A DNA stretch of 64,000 nucleotides from Desulfitobacterium_A sp034927245 (GCF_034927245.1 NZ_JAYFQK010000007.1:1-64000), one strand, 5' to 3'. Counted from the stretch's first letter, positions 1-9,110 are shown. Notes: generated by a model from the letters alone, not told the origin. Program-made: numbers and translations.

Positions 1-119
1 CTTGGCTAGAACCCAAGGTTATCACATTCGCGCAGCCTCTTAATTTCTTGCAAATCTAGATTTTTAAGTCATCAACCGATGGCTTGCTTTGCTGTGCTCA
101 CTTGATTTTGCTGGTACCC

Positions 120-1280
120 CTAACTGATTATTTCAGACTTGACCTCCTCAAGCACCTTTTGAAATGCCACGGGAAATGCTATTTTTTCAAGCTCTTGATA
201 AGTGACCCAACGGATATCCTCTTGATGCGGCATCTCTTTGGGGCATTGTATAACAACCCAATACATTTCCCAGCGGCGATGGCTAAAAACATGATAAATG
301 GGTCCCTTAACCTTAAGCTGTTGTTCTAACATATCCCTGACTTCTTTATCCTGAGAGCGATCTTTGACCACCCGTTGATAAATTTCATACCAAACTTGCG
401 CATTCATGACAACATGATGAGAATCTTCAGCGGGCTCCGCAACAGCAGCAGGCCACGATTGCTCCTTTTTTGTCATAATATCGTTTTGAACAATTTCTTT
501 TCCGGGGAACTCCCAAAGATTGGCTAAGAGTCCCTCTGACGGACGCTTCTTAATCGCAAACTGATCCCCCCGGCGAAGGATCAAGGTTAAGCGCAGCGCT
601 TCGGTCACCCGCTGTTGTCCTTGTTTTACCGGGTAAGCAAGCTCCCGCCCCAATTCGTGTGCTTCACACGCCATATTAAGAGGACATTCCTCGCATTTTA
701 CGATTTTGGGAGTACAAAGGGTGGCTCCCAGTTCCATCAACGCCTGATTAAAGTCTCCGGGATAATCCTTCGGCTGATCATCTAGGATTAGATCATGAAA
801 AGCACGACGACTCTTCACTTTCCCTGTAGGTTCCTCCCAAGCGAGCATCCGAGCCAGCACCCGATTTACATTTCCATCAATAGCCGGTACCCTTTCCTTA
901 AAGGCAATACTGGCGATTGCACCTGCCGTATACTCACCAACCCCGGGAATTTTTAACAAACTCTTATAACTTTCCGGAAACTTTCCTTCCTCATTTTCCA
1001 TAATAAAGCGGGCTCCCTCCCAAAGATGGCGGGCACGCGTGTAATACCCCAGTCCTCTCCAGCTCTCCAGAACCTCCTCAAGCTCAGCTTTCGCCAAACT
1101 TCGAACGGACGGAAAACGTTCCAGAAAAGCCAAATAATAAGGAATCACGGTTTTCACCTGAGTTTGTTGCAGCATGATTTCAGATACCCAAATCGCATAG
1201 GGATCCTTCGTCTTGCGCCAGGGCAGATCCCGTTTAACCTTCCAAAACCACTGTAAAAGCTCCTTCGGCCATACCTTCAT
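120..1280 (-). CDS. mutY: A/G-specific adenine glycosylase MutY
   Basis: Base-excision repair enzyme that removes adenine mispaired with 8-oxoguanine. The 386-residue length fits the family. The helix-hairpin-helix loop reads IPGVGEYTAGAI, followed by the catalytic aspartate in AIDGNVNRV. The [4Fe-4S] cluster ligands follow as C-x6-C-x2-C-x5-C around residues 195-213. The C-terminal ~150 residues match the NUDIX-like 8-oxoG recognition domain. The ATG has an AAAGGAG site upstream. It is transcribed alone, just downstream of the GGDEF/EAL gene on the same strand. Confidence 0.96.
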   Translation of the reverse strand: MKVWPKELLQWFWKVKRDLPWRKTKDPYAIWVSEIMLQQTQVKTVIPYYLAFLERFPSVRSLAKAELEEVLESWRGLGYYTRARHLWEGARFIMENEEGKFPESYKSLLKIPGVGEYTAGAIASIAFKERVPAIDGNVNRVLARMLAWEEPTGKVKSRRAFHDLILDDQPKDYPGDFNQALMELGATLCTPKIVKCEECPLNMACEAHELGRELAYPVKQGQQRVTEALRLTLILRRGDQFAIKKRPSEGLLANLWEFPGKEIVQNDIMTKKEQSWPAAVAEPAEDSHHVVMNAQVWYEIYQRVVKDRSQDKEVRDMLEQQLKVKGPIYHVFSHRRWEMYWVVIQCPKEMPHQEDIRWVTYQELEKIAFPVAFQKVLEEVKSEIIS

Positions 1281-1331
1281 TTGTACATCTCCTTTAAGTC
1301 AAGCAAAACAGAAAAAACTCCTCTTGCGCAT

Positions 1332-4166
1332 TTAGGCAAAGGATACTTTCTCCTTCTTTAAAAAGTCTTCTATCTGTCCAGCCGGAAGGGGTTTGCAATA
1401 ATAATAGCCTTGCATCTCATCACAGCCCTTATATTTAAGGAAAGACATTTGGGCTTCTGTTTCAACCCCTTCGGCAATCACTTTCATATTTAAGTTCTGA
1501 GCCAGCTGGATGATTGCAATGACAATTGCCTCCCCATTCTCATTCTTTCCGATATCTTGGACAAAAGATTGATCAATTTTTAATGTATCAATAGAGAGTT
1601 TACGTAAATATTTTAAGGAAGAATACCCTGTCCCAAAATCATCAATCGCAACCGTCACTCCCAGCTCTTTGAGACGATTCAATTGTTTCCTCGAGTTTTC
1701 AATATTCTCCATAGCAATACTTTCCGTAATCTCAATCTCCAGCCACTCCGGAGTTAAACCCGTTTCTTCCAGCACCTCGGCAATACTTTCGATAAACATC
1801 GGTTCACGGAATTGACGGGCCGAAATATTAACCGAAATAGGCAAAAACGGATAACCCATCTTCTGCCATTTAAAGTTCTGAACACAAGCCGACCGCAAAA
1901 CCCAAGCCCCGATCGGAACAATTAAACCGTTTTCTTCAGCAATCGGAATAAATACTCCCGGGGATACTTCCCCCTTGATTGGAGAATTCCAACGGATAAG
2001 AGCTTCCATTCCCTTAATGCGGCCTGTATGAATATCTACTTGAGGCTGATAATACAGGCAAAACTCTTTCTGTTCAAGCGCTTTGCGCAAAAGATTGCCT
2101 AAAGCAGCCTTTTCCTGAATCCTTGCATTAAGCATGCTCGTAAAGAACCGATAATTATTGCGTCCTTGCTCCTTAGCATAATACATAGCCGTATCCGCTT
2201 GTTTGAGCAGCGTTTCTCGGTCCTCTCCATCATTCGGGAAAATACTGATTCCGATGCTGGGTGTTATATAGACCTCATTTTCCTCGATCTGAAAAGGCGA
2301 TACAAAAGCCTGGATAATCTTCTCTGCGGCCAAAGCAGCCTCTTCTGTCTGCTTAAGTTCGGCTAAGAGAATAACAAATTCATCACCGCCTAAGCGTCCA
2401 AGCGTCCCCTCAAGATTTAAACCTTCCATTCGCTTTGCCACAAGTTGTAACAACTGATCGCCGATATTATGTCCCATCGTATCGTTAATCAGTTTAAACT
2501 GGTCAAGATCAAGGAAAAGCACTGCACATTTATGCTGCTTTGCTTTCGCCTGATTAAGTGCATTATCTAAAAGTTTAGTAAAATAAAGCCGATTAGGCAG
2601 TTCGGTTAAAGCATCATAATGGGCCTTATGCCAGATTGCCTCCTCGGCCTTTTTTCTTTCGGAAATATCGCGAATTACACCCAGCAGTATAGGCTGTCCC
2701 TTGAGATTGGCACTCATGGAACTTATTTCAACAGGAAAGGCTCTTCCTTCCTTCGTAAAATGGACAGATTCCCATTGATATTCGTCCTTTTTTGATAAGT
2801 ATTCGCGCTTCAGCTCTTCCTTAGAAAATCCAAAGGTTCGAATGTCTATGTTTAATAGTTCCTCCCGAGTATAGCCATACATTCTTTCTGCCGGTTCATT
2901 GACATCAATTATCCTGCCCTCTGTACTTACAAAAAAGAGCGCATCATTCACATGATCAGCGAGAATTTGAAAACGCTCTAAACGCTCCCGTTCTTTGATC
3001 AGAGCAAATGCATGGGCCAACTGATACGAAAAATGGGAATAAACCTGTATGCGTTTGGAATTAAAATAGTCCGGAAGATCGGAATAGAGAACAAAAACTC
3101 CCAAAACCGTTTCCTCGTGAAGAAGCGGGAATGCAGTTGCTGAGCAGATACCGCTCCCCTCAAAACCACTCCAAGCCTTATACGTTGGATTTCCTTCTAC
3201 AGACAGAGTTTGAGGCTTGCCCTGCCGTATTGCTCTGCCGGCTGCACCCTGAGCATATTCCGACTCGTCCCAGCGTACATCTAAAGAGCTCAAAGCCTCT
3301 ATTCCCGCAGAAGCCTGGACAACAACCCTACCATCGTCTTCTTTTGAGCCCACCCAAGCGAATATGAAGTCTAATTTTTCGACCATGCGCTGACAAAGTA
3401 TTTCCGAGATTGACTTAAAGGATGTCCCCGCAAGCACCATTTTATCAATCTCGTTCAGAATTGATGTTATCATCTCCGTTCTTTTTTCCTCTGTTTGATC
3501 GACAAAAGTGAGGACAGTATTCTTTTCATGGGTCTCTGTATTCTCGATGGAATCTCTATTGACCCACAGCCAGTGCTTATGCCCATTCTTTTCAACGACT
3601 TTGATGAATAAATTTTTCTCCTGATCCGTACCTTGCACAAATTTCTGAACCAATTCCTCCCAAGACAATTCCTTTTCCTGAACACTATATTTCAAACCCG
3701 TCTTGTAATCAAAAACCTGCTTAGCAGAATCATTGGCATGAATTAAACTGCCGTTCTCACTGAGAACCATAATTCCGCTGGAAACCCCTTCATAAATCCC
3801 GCGGTAATAGTTTTCCCGCTCCCGAAGCTCCCCAAATTGCTGCCGCAGTTCCTCTTCTGCAGCCAGAAGTTCCTCATGTGTTGCACCGAGTTCCTTATAA
3901 ACCTTTTCTAATTGAGAATAACTTTTAGATAGCTTTTCTTCTGAAGCTTTCAAAGATCGTACCGATTGATTGATCATTCCGTATAGAAAAAAAGATGTCA
4001 CTAAAACGTAAGCCCATCCTTTTTCAGTTTGTGCCCATGTTAATAAGTGCTGATCAAGTCCAAGTGATTTAAGAAACTGATCGGAAGATAAGATCCAGGC
4101 TCCTCCCAGAAGTGCATAGAGCAGCGTTATCTTTAGAGGTATCTTGTTCTTAAATCCCTTTTTCAT
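1332..4166 (-). CDS. Membrane-anchored PAS-GAF-PAS-GGDEF-EAL cyclic-di-GMP protein
   Basis: Probable bifunctional cyclic-di-GMP enzyme. Order: two N-terminal hydrophobic segments (about residues 10-30 and 50-68), a Glu-rich coiled coil, PAS, GAF, second PAS, GGDEF and EAL. The GGDEF site is intact (RLGGDEF), but no RxxD inhibitory site sits five residues before it. The EAL domain keeps the catalytic signatures EALIRW, NISARQF, EITES, DDFGTGYSS and AEGVET, so phosphodiesterase activity is likely. An ATG at 4172 lies directly against the GAGGGGG site; the ATG at 4166 has normal spacing and is preferred. The signal sensed is unknown. Confidence 0.93.
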   Translation of the reverse strand: MKKGFKNKIPLKITLLYALLGGAWILSSDQFLKSLGLDQHLLTWAQTEKGWAYVLVTSFFLYGMINQSVRSLKASEEKLSKSYSQLEKVYKELGATHEELLAAEEELRQQFGELRERENYYRGIYEGVSSGIMVLSENGSLIHANDSAKQVFDYKTGLKYSVQEKELSWEELVQKFVQGTDQEKNLFIKVVEKNGHKHWLWVNRDSIENTETHEKNTVLTFVDQTEEKRTEMITSILNEIDKMVLAGTSFKSISEILCQRMVEKLDFIFAWVGSKEDDGRVVVQASAGIEALSSLDVRWDESEYAQGAAGRAIRQGKPQTLSVEGNPTYKAWSGFEGSGICSATAFPLLHEETVLGVFVLYSDLPDYFNSKRIQVYSHFSYQLAHAFALIKERERLERFQILADHVNDALFFVSTEGRIIDVNEPAERMYGYTREELLNIDIRTFGFSKEELKREYLSKKDEYQWESVHFTKEGRAFPVEISSMSANLKGQPILLGVIRDISERKKAEEAIWHKAHYDALTELPNRLYFTKLLDNALNQAKAKQHKCAVLFLDLDQFKLINDTMGHNIGDQLLQLVAKRMEGLNLEGTLGRLGGDEFVILLAELKQTEEAALAAEKIIQAFVSPFQIEENEVYITPSIGISIFPNDGEDRETLLKQADTAMYYAKEQGRNNYRFFTSMLNARIQEKAALGNLLRKALEQKEFCLYYQPQVDIHTGRIKGMEALIRWNSPIKGEVSPGVFIPIAEENGLIVPIGAWVLRSACVQNFKWQKMGYPFLPISVNISARQFREPMFIESIAEVLEETGLTPEWLEIEITESIAMENIENSRKQLNRLKELGVTVAIDDFGTGYSSLKYLRKLSIDTLKIDQSFVQDIGKNENGEAIVIAIIQLAQNLNMKVIAEGVETEAQMSFLKYKGCDEMQGYYYCKPLPAGQIEDFLKKEKVSFA

Positions 4167-4232
4167 GATCATCCCCCTCAGAAATTACTTTACTCGATTT
4201 CATTTCCCCAAAGCGCTTTTACATTCGTTTAT

Positions 4233-4282
4233 AAATAAAAAATCCAAGTTATTTCAAAGCTTAATTTGAATTCGCTTGGATT
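4233..4282 (-). terminator. Rho-independent terminator after the Spo0E-like gene
   Basis: Inverted repeat AATCCAAG/CTTGGATT with an inner TTCAAA/TTTGAA pairing. On the minus strand it is followed by TTTTTTATTTAT, directly after the Spo0E-like stop codon. Confidence 0.8.
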
Positions 4283-4294
4283 CAGCATGGGAAT

Positions 4295-4486
4295 TTAATG
4301 TGTTATTAACGTATGATAAAGATTCAACAATTGATCAAGCTCCTGACTCATTCGAACCACCTCCGGATCAATTAACATTCGATTATTAGCCAGTATGTAA
4401 AGCCGATTTCTCTGCTCATTAATTTGATTTAATAATACACTTGCCTGCATCGGATTTTCGCTTCTTTCTTCTAACGTACCAGTCAT
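4295..4486 (-). CDS. Spo0E-like aspartyl-phosphate phosphatase
   Basis: 63-residue two-helix protein of the Spo0E family, which dephosphorylates Spo0A~P and so restrains sporulation. The family signature is visible: an N-terminal helix with LLNQINEQRNRLYILA, then a second helix with the hallmark SQELDQLLNLYH. A GGGAG site lies about nine bases before the ATG; an internal ATG 12 codons in is an alternative start. It has its own terminator and faces no obvious partner gene. The family call is secure; Spo0A as the target is known for relatives only. Confidence 0.88.
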   Translation of the reverse strand: MTGTLEERSENPMQASVLLNQINEQRNRLYILANNRMLIDPEVVRMSQELDQLLNLYHTLITH

Positions 4487-4683
4487 GATATGCTCTCCCG
4501 CCCTTTCTAAAGAAGATGGGCTTTACTACCTAGCAATATCCTAACCTGAGTCAGTTTTATTAGGGAAATATCCATTTGCTCTAAATTATTCCCCTTAAAC
4601 CATATTATACCATCATTATTTTATTTTTCTAGTAAATTATCTTAAATATTTGCTATTTTTTAGCAAAAGCAAAGAAATAATTA

Positions 4684-4724
4684 CATTAAAAAGCCGATGC
4701 CCTTTTATAAAGGTTCATCGGCTT
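4684..4724 (-). terminator. Terminator after the UPF0210 gene
   Basis: AAGCCGATG/CATCGGCTT hairpin followed on the minus strand by a run of T, 17 bases after the UPF0210 stop codon. Confidence 0.85.
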
Positions 4725-4741
4725 AAATCTATCTCACTCTT

Positions 4742-6109
4742 TTAATTTGACAAGCTGGTAATAGGAGCGGGTATCCTACCGCCCCGCCGTACGAATTGGC
4801 GCGCCGAAAACGGATTGACCGGAATAACAGGTGCCCCGCCAAGCAATCCGCCAAACTCAACACGATCTCCCGCTTTCTTTCCTATCGCCGGAATCACGCG
4901 AACCGCAGTTGTTTTCTTATTGATCATCCCGATTGCCGCTTCATCGGCAATAATTCCGGCAATCGTTTCCGGTTCTACATCTCCGGGGATGGCAATCATA
5001 TCGAGTCCCACGGAACAAACACAGGTCATGGCTTCAAGTTTAGCCAAAGTTAAAGCTCCGGTTTCTACGGCATAGACCATCCCCGCATCTTCAGAAACAG
5101 GAATGAAGGCTCCGCTTAATCCTCCGACATGGGAAGATGCCATCGCCCCCCCTTTTTTCACGGCATCATTGAGCATCGCTAAGGCAGCCGTTGTTCCATG
5201 GGCACCACAGCGTTCAAGACCCATGTTTTCTAATATTTCGGCCACACTATCTCCAATCGCCGGCGTAGGAGCCAAGGATAGGTCAACAATTCCGAACGGA
5301 GCGTTCAATGCCTTCGAAGCTTCACGGCCAATGAGTTCTCCGGCCCGTGTAATCTTAAAGGTCGTTCGTTTAATCAAATTAGCCAATTCTCCCAAATCGG
5401 CGTCCGGATTTTTTTCTACCATTTTGGCAACAACACCGGGTCCGCTTACTCCCACATTGATGACCGTTTCCGGCTCACCCACTCCGTGGAAGGCGCCTGC
5501 CATAAATGGATTATCCTCCGGAGCATTACAGAAAACGACCAGCTTAGCTGCTCCGATCCCGTCCTGATCAGCTGTCAGCCGCGCACTTTCCAAAACGGTA
5601 TGGCCCATTTTAAGAACGGCATCCATATTAATACCCGCTTTAGTCGAGCCGATATTAACTGACGAACATACAAATTCTGTCTCCGCAAGCGCTTGGGGGA
5701 TTGCTTCGATCAGTGCTTCATCTCCCTTGGTGAACCCTTTTTGAACAAGGGCGGAAAATCCTCCGAGGAAATTGATACCTACTGTCTTGGCCGCTCGATC
5801 AAGGGCTTTGGCAAGACGAACCATCTCCTCCGGCTTAAAACTTGATCCTAAAAGGGCCACTGGGGTAACCGAAACACGCTTATTGACAATCGGAATCCCA
5901 TATCGCTCGGCGAGTTCTTCGCCCACTTTCACAAGATTTTCAGCGCGGCGAGTGATTTTATCATAGATTTTCTTCTCTACAGAAGTTACATTATCCCCCG
6001 CACAATCGAGCAGAGAAATCCCCATCGTAATGGTACGGATATCTAGATTCTCCTGTTCAACCATTTCAAGGGTTCGCATTATCTCTTGAGGTGTTATATT
6101 AAGAGTCAT
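4742..6109 (-). CDS. UPF0210 / DUF711 (PFL-like) protein
   Basis: 455-residue protein matching the UPF0210 (DUF711) family, often named 'PFL family protein' for distant similarity to the glycyl-radical enzyme fold. Family hallmarks include the start DIRTITMGISLLDCAG, Gly-rich GVSGPGVV and GGLSGAFIPVSEDAGM. No enzyme activity is established. An AGGAGAG site precedes the ATG. The upstream neighbour on the same strand is an ACT protein, the usual partner of this family. A glycine riboswitch heads the transcript, so the pair probably responds to glycine. A 400-base spacer holding a structured repeat separates the two genes. Confidence 0.9.
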   Translation of the reverse strand: MTLNITPQEIMRTLEMVEQENLDIRTITMGISLLDCAGDNVTSVEKKIYDKITRRAENLVKVGEELAERYGIPIVNKRVSVTPVALLGSSFKPEEMVRLAKALDRAAKTVGINFLGGFSALVQKGFTKGDEALIEAIPQALAETEFVCSSVNIGSTKAGINMDAVLKMGHTVLESARLTADQDGIGAAKLVVFCNAPEDNPFMAGAFHGVGEPETVINVGVSGPGVVAKMVEKNPDADLGELANLIKRTTFKITRAGELIGREASKALNAPFGIVDLSLAPTPAIGDSVAEILENMGLERCGAHGTTAALAMLNDAVKKGGAMASSHVGGLSGAFIPVSEDAGMVYAVETGALTLAKLEAMTCVCSVGLDMIAIPGDVEPETIAGIIADEAAIGMINKKTTAVRVIPAIGKKAGDRVEFGGLLGGAPVIPVNPFSARQFVRRGGRIPAPITSLSN

Positions 6110-6160
6110 TATTGTTCTCTCCTAACTTAAGTATTTGTTTAGTGCATGTGACCCGGAAGC

Positions 6161-6339
6161 GCAGCTGCACGCACAGAAGTGAACGATTTGCGCGGAAGGG
6201 CGATTCAGCGCACAATGCTTCCGCAGCTTAGCGAAGCCAGTGGTTTACTTCAGGTAGTACCCTGAGGTTTGGCTGAGCTGCTGCGGGAGCGAGTGCGCTA
6301 GCCCTGGAGTGCTGAGTGAGCAGATGTGCGTGCAGCTGC
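6161..6339. repeat. Structured repeat, copy 1 (candidate RNA)
   Basis: Occupies much of the 400-base gap between the UPF0210 and ACT genes. A 14-bp perfect outer stem pairs 6161-6174 with 6326-6339. An inner stem pairs GCTTCCGCAGC (6217-6227) with GCTGCGGGAGC (6280-6290), extended by AGCGCAC/GTGCGCT (6207-6213 with 6293-6299). Copy 2 at 7207-7418 has the same plan with different stem sequences, while AGAAGTGAACGATT and GGTTTGGCTGAGCTGCT are shared. No coding frame is convincing. The rest of the gap (6340-6509) has one more hairpin at 6469-6494. Confidence 0.6.
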
Positions 6340-6509
6340 ACGACCCAAACAAGATCACTTTTTTGTGGCAGTTTTAGTGAACCTAAGTGAGCGGATGTGC
6401 GAAAAGCTTTTCACATCAAATCGCTGCTGCCTGCGGCGGATAAGAATCATTTGCAGAATTCCGCCTTGGGCGAAAATGTCCACCGGACACTTTCGTGTTC
6501 TCAAGCCTC

Positions 6510-6809
6510 TTAGATACGATGCATAAACGTAAAGACATCTTCATGCTGGGCAGAAACTTTGAGTCCGCGTTTTTGCGCTTCTTGATCCAACCTCTTGGAG
6601 AGTTCCCCGAGGGAAATCGAAGATTGACTCATATCGACCACCATCATCATCGTGAAAAAGTCTTGAAGAATCGTCTGACTGATATCAAGGATATTTACCG
6701 AATATTCCGCTAAACGTCCCGTCACCCATGCAATAATTCCGATCTGATCCTTTCCGATAACTGTGACAATGACTCGATTAGATTTTTCATTATTATGGTT
6801 GTTGTTCAT
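6510..6809 (-). CDS. ACT-domain protein (UPF0237 family)
   Basis: 99-residue single ACT domain. ACT domains bind small ligands, commonly amino acids. The pattern VIVTVIGKDQIGIIAWVTG then NILDISQTILQDFFTM is typical of UPF0237 proteins, which are usually encoded beside UPF0210 genes. An upstream in-frame TTG at 6827 exists, but AAGGGAG lies eight bases before the ATG at 6809, which is taken as the start. It is the first gene after the glycine riboswitch and terminator at 6846-7015, so its expression should follow glycine levels. Confidence 0.9.
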   Translation of the reverse strand: MNNNHNNEKSNRVIVTVIGKDQIGIIAWVTGRLAEYSVNILDISQTILQDFFTMMMVVDMSQSSISLGELSKRLDQEAQKRGLKVSAQHEDVFTFMHRI

Positions 6810-6845
6810 TTCTTTGACTCCCTTCAATCCGTGTAAATTAAATAA

Positions 6846-6875
6846 TATAAAAAGTCTTATCCCTTTGGATAAGAC
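6846..6875 (-). terminator. Riboswitch expression-platform terminator
   Basis: GTCTTATCC-AAA-GGGATAAGAC hairpin followed by TTTTTAT on the minus strand, between the glycine aptamer and the ACT gene. This is the layout of a transcription-attenuation platform. Confidence 0.85.
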
Positions 6876-6877
6876 CT

Positions 6878-7015
6878 GGAGAATTTTAAGGTTATACCCT
6901 CTGTCCTTTTGCCTGAGAGATTCTGCAGCCTTTAAGCTGTTTGCCCCTTCGGCGTCCTTAGCGGAACTCTCCAGAGATCTGTCCGCTTACAGTGAAGCAG
7001 CCGCTCTCCTGCAAA
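6878..7015 (-). promoter_or_regulatory. Glycine riboswitch
   Basis: Read on the minus strand, the element contains the conserved glycine-aptamer segments TCTGGAGAG, CGCCGAAGGGGCAA, AATCTCTCAGGCAAAAGG and ACAGAGGG. One full aptamer core is clear; the preceding GC-rich hairpin region may be a ghost or second aptamer. The 3' segment TCTCCAG (6878-6884) is complementary to CTGGAGA inside the aptamer, which could serve as the switching pairing. It lies upstream of the ACT-UPF0210 operon, not of a glycine-cleavage operon. Confidence 0.92.
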
Positions 7016-7053
7016 GCATCATCCAGTTTATCTTTATTATAAAATTCGACTAA

Positions 7054-7083
7054 ATTATATCGCATAAACGCACCTAATTTCAA
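7054..7083 (-). promoter_or_regulatory. Promoter of the glycine-riboswitch operon
   Basis: Minus strand TTGAAA, 18 bases, TATAAT; the -10 box is perfect. It lies just upstream of the riboswitch. Confidence 0.65.
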
Positions 7084-7135
7084 TATGAAAAATGAAACAG
7101 AGGCCATGACCCTATTTTTATAACCCTGCTTCAGG

Positions 7136-7451
7136 GAAAAAGATCAGGAGCTGTCGCAAAACAGCCCCTTTTTCGTATTATGGACTATTGCAAAAGTCCC
7201 GAAAGCGTAGTTTCGCGCATAGAAGTGAACGATTCGCGGAGGGACGTACAGGTGAACAAAGCTTTCGTAGCGTAGCGCAGCCAGGGGTTCACATCAGGTA
7301 TTTCCCAGAGGTTTGGCTGAGCTGCTACGAAGGCGAAGTGAACCAGTCCCAGAGCGCAAGAGTACGTGAGTCTCCGGTGGAGATTCACGCCCGAAGGTAC
7401 GGATATGCGCGAAACTACATGACCATAGGTTTTGCAACAGCCCCTGGTCTT
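7136..7451. mobile_element. MITE-like element A carrying structured repeat copy 2
   Basis: Terminal inverted repeats of about 25 bp: left AAAGATCAGGAGCTGTCGC, right (reverse complement) AAAGACCAGGGGCTGTTGC, both followed by AAAAC. The left end continues with the subterminal block ATTATGGACTATTGCAAAAG; the right end carries GAAACTACATGACCATAGG. The same ends occur in elements B (48.6 kb) and C (55.0 kb), which lack the interior. The interior, 7207-7418, is a structured repeat: 15-bp outer stem (7207-7221 with 7404-7418), inner stem GCTTTCGTAGC/GCTACGAAGGC, and a hairpin at 7366-7388. No transposase is encoded. The ends look like terminators for the DEAD-box gene. Confidence 0.7.
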
Positions 7452-7461
7452 TTATATTCAC

Positions 7462-8949
7462 TTAATCCTTCGGAAAAGAGTTTGGTTTCCAGCCGCCTCG
7501 CTTACTATCCCGTCTGCCCCGTTCTTTGTTAAAACCGCCCCGGTCATTCCCATAGGACCGATTATTTCGTCCCTTGTCATTTCTTCCATGCCCTCTTTGG
7601 TCATAAGCGCCACGATAAGCAGCCCTTGAGCGCAGCGGAGCAACTTCAGTTAAATGAACCTCCACCCTATCCGGTTCCTTGGTTAACATTTTTAGAGCTG
7701 CCGCCAACAAGGTCACTGAATCTGTTTCATCCAGCAAATCCTTTGCCAGTCCTCGATAAGGGCTGATATCTTCCTCATCAATCACACGCTGTAACTTCTC
7801 CATTGTGATCCGCTGCTGACCCTCAATCGCTTCGACTAGGGTGGGAATCGGCATGCGGGTCATCTTCCGTTTTGTGATCTGTTCAATCATGCGCAATTGC
7901 CCTATCTCACGCGGAGTCACAAAGGTTAGCGCCAATCCCGTTTTTCCCGCCCGCCCGGTTCGCCCAATCCGATGGACATAGCTTTCCGGATCTTGTGGAA
8001 TATCAAAATTATAGACATGGGTCACACCGCTGATATCCAAACCCCGGGCGGCTACATCCGTAGCTACCAAAATCTCAATCGTTCCTTCTTTAAATTGACG
8101 CATGACACTATCGCGTTTACTCTGTGTCAAATCACCGTGAATTCCTTCAGCGGAATAGCCTCGTTTATTTAACCCTTCCGAAAGTTCATCCACCCGGCGC
8201 TTCGTGCGGCCAAACACTATCGCTAACTCCGGTGACTGCATATCTAAAAGCCGGCAAAGCACATCGAATTTTTGTTTTTCCGGAACCTCAAGGTAGTTTT
8301 GCTCAATATTCGCAACCGTGACCTCTTTAGCCTTAATGCTGATCGACTCCGGTTCTTTCATAAAGCGCTGCGCCAAATTCTGAATGCTTTTGGGCATCGT
8401 CGCCGAGAAAAGCAAGGTCTGGCGGTTTTCCGGGACTTCTTCCAGAATCGTCTGTATATCTTCAATAAAACCCATATTCAACATTTCATCTGCCTCGTCT
8501 AAGACAACCATCTTGATCTCACCGAGGCGAATCGTTTTGCGTCTCATATGATCCATTAATCGGCCCGGGGTAGCCACGATAATCTGCGGTCTTTTCTTTA
8601 ACGCCCGAATCTGCCGGTCAATTTCCTGTCCGCCATAGATGGGTAAGGTTTGGATCCCCTTAAACTGTCCTATTTTATTCAATTCCTCGGCAACCTGCAT
8701 CGCGAGTTCACGCGTCGGTGACAGAACAATACCTTGAATCTGCTCAGTTCCGGCCTCAATTTTCTCGACCAAAGGAATACCAAAGGCTGCGGTCTTGCCT
8801 GTTCCTGTCTGAGCCTGCCCAATCACATCTTTTCCTTCAAGCGCTTTGGGAATCGTTTGTTCTTGAATCGGAGTTGCCTCTTCAAAACCCATATTTTCCA
8901 CGGAGCTAAGCACCCGTTCACTTAAACCTAATTCGCGAAATGTAGCCAT
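7462..8949 (-). CDS. DEAD-box ATP-dependent RNA helicase
   Basis: 495-residue CshA/DeaD-type helicase that unwinds RNA duplexes in ribosome assembly or mRNA decay. Motifs in order: Q motif (ATPIQEQTIPKAL), Walker A AQTGTGKT, PTRELAMQ, TPGRLMDH, DEAD in VLDEADEML, SAT, then VATDVAARGLDI and HRIGRTGRAG of the second RecA domain. The C-terminal ~50 residues form a basic Arg/Gly-rich tail (RGG, NDRGG, KRGG) expected to bind RNA. Clear AAGGAG site before the ATG. Single-gene unit ending at MITE-like element A. Confidence 0.95.
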   Translation of the reverse strand: MATFRELGLSERVLSSVENMGFEEATPIQEQTIPKALEGKDVIGQAQTGTGKTAAFGIPLVEKIEAGTEQIQGIVLSPTRELAMQVAEELNKIGQFKGIQTLPIYGGQEIDRQIRALKKRPQIIVATPGRLMDHMRRKTIRLGEIKMVVLDEADEMLNMGFIEDIQTILEEVPENRQTLLFSATMPKSIQNLAQRFMKEPESISIKAKEVTVANIEQNYLEVPEKQKFDVLCRLLDMQSPELAIVFGRTKRRVDELSEGLNKRGYSAEGIHGDLTQSKRDSVMRQFKEGTIEILVATDVAARGLDISGVTHVYNFDIPQDPESYVHRIGRTGRAGKTGLALTFVTPREIGQLRMIEQITKRKMTRMPIPTLVEAIEGQQRITMEKLQRVIDEEDISPYRGLAKDLLDETDSVTLLAAALKMLTKEPDRVEVHLTEVAPLRSRAAYRGAYDQRGHGRNDKGRNNRSYGNDRGGFNKERGRRDSKRGGWKPNSFPKD

Positions 8950-9110
8950 TTAAACGTCTCCTTGCATTTTTAATAATTTTAGGATTTACATTCTTAGTTT
9001 TACCCGGCTTCTCAAATCCAAAACGAGCATTTGCCCTACCTTACAAAAATTTGTCGATGCGCCGTACTATATTATGTATGTAATGAGTTTATAAATGGAG
9101 GTCAATCCAA

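Noticed and set aside
5103..5567. 154-residue plus-strand reading frame
   Set aside because: Lies wholly within the opposite strand of the well-supported UPF0210 gene and has no ribosome site.
7188..7532. Plus-strand reading frame across MITE-like element A
   Set aside because: Crosses the structured repeat and the element's right end; composition is not protein-like and no ribosome site is present.
9051..9075. Spo0A box before the small membrane protein gene
   Set aside because: TTTGTCGAT is one mismatch from the consensus and stands alone; chance is likely.
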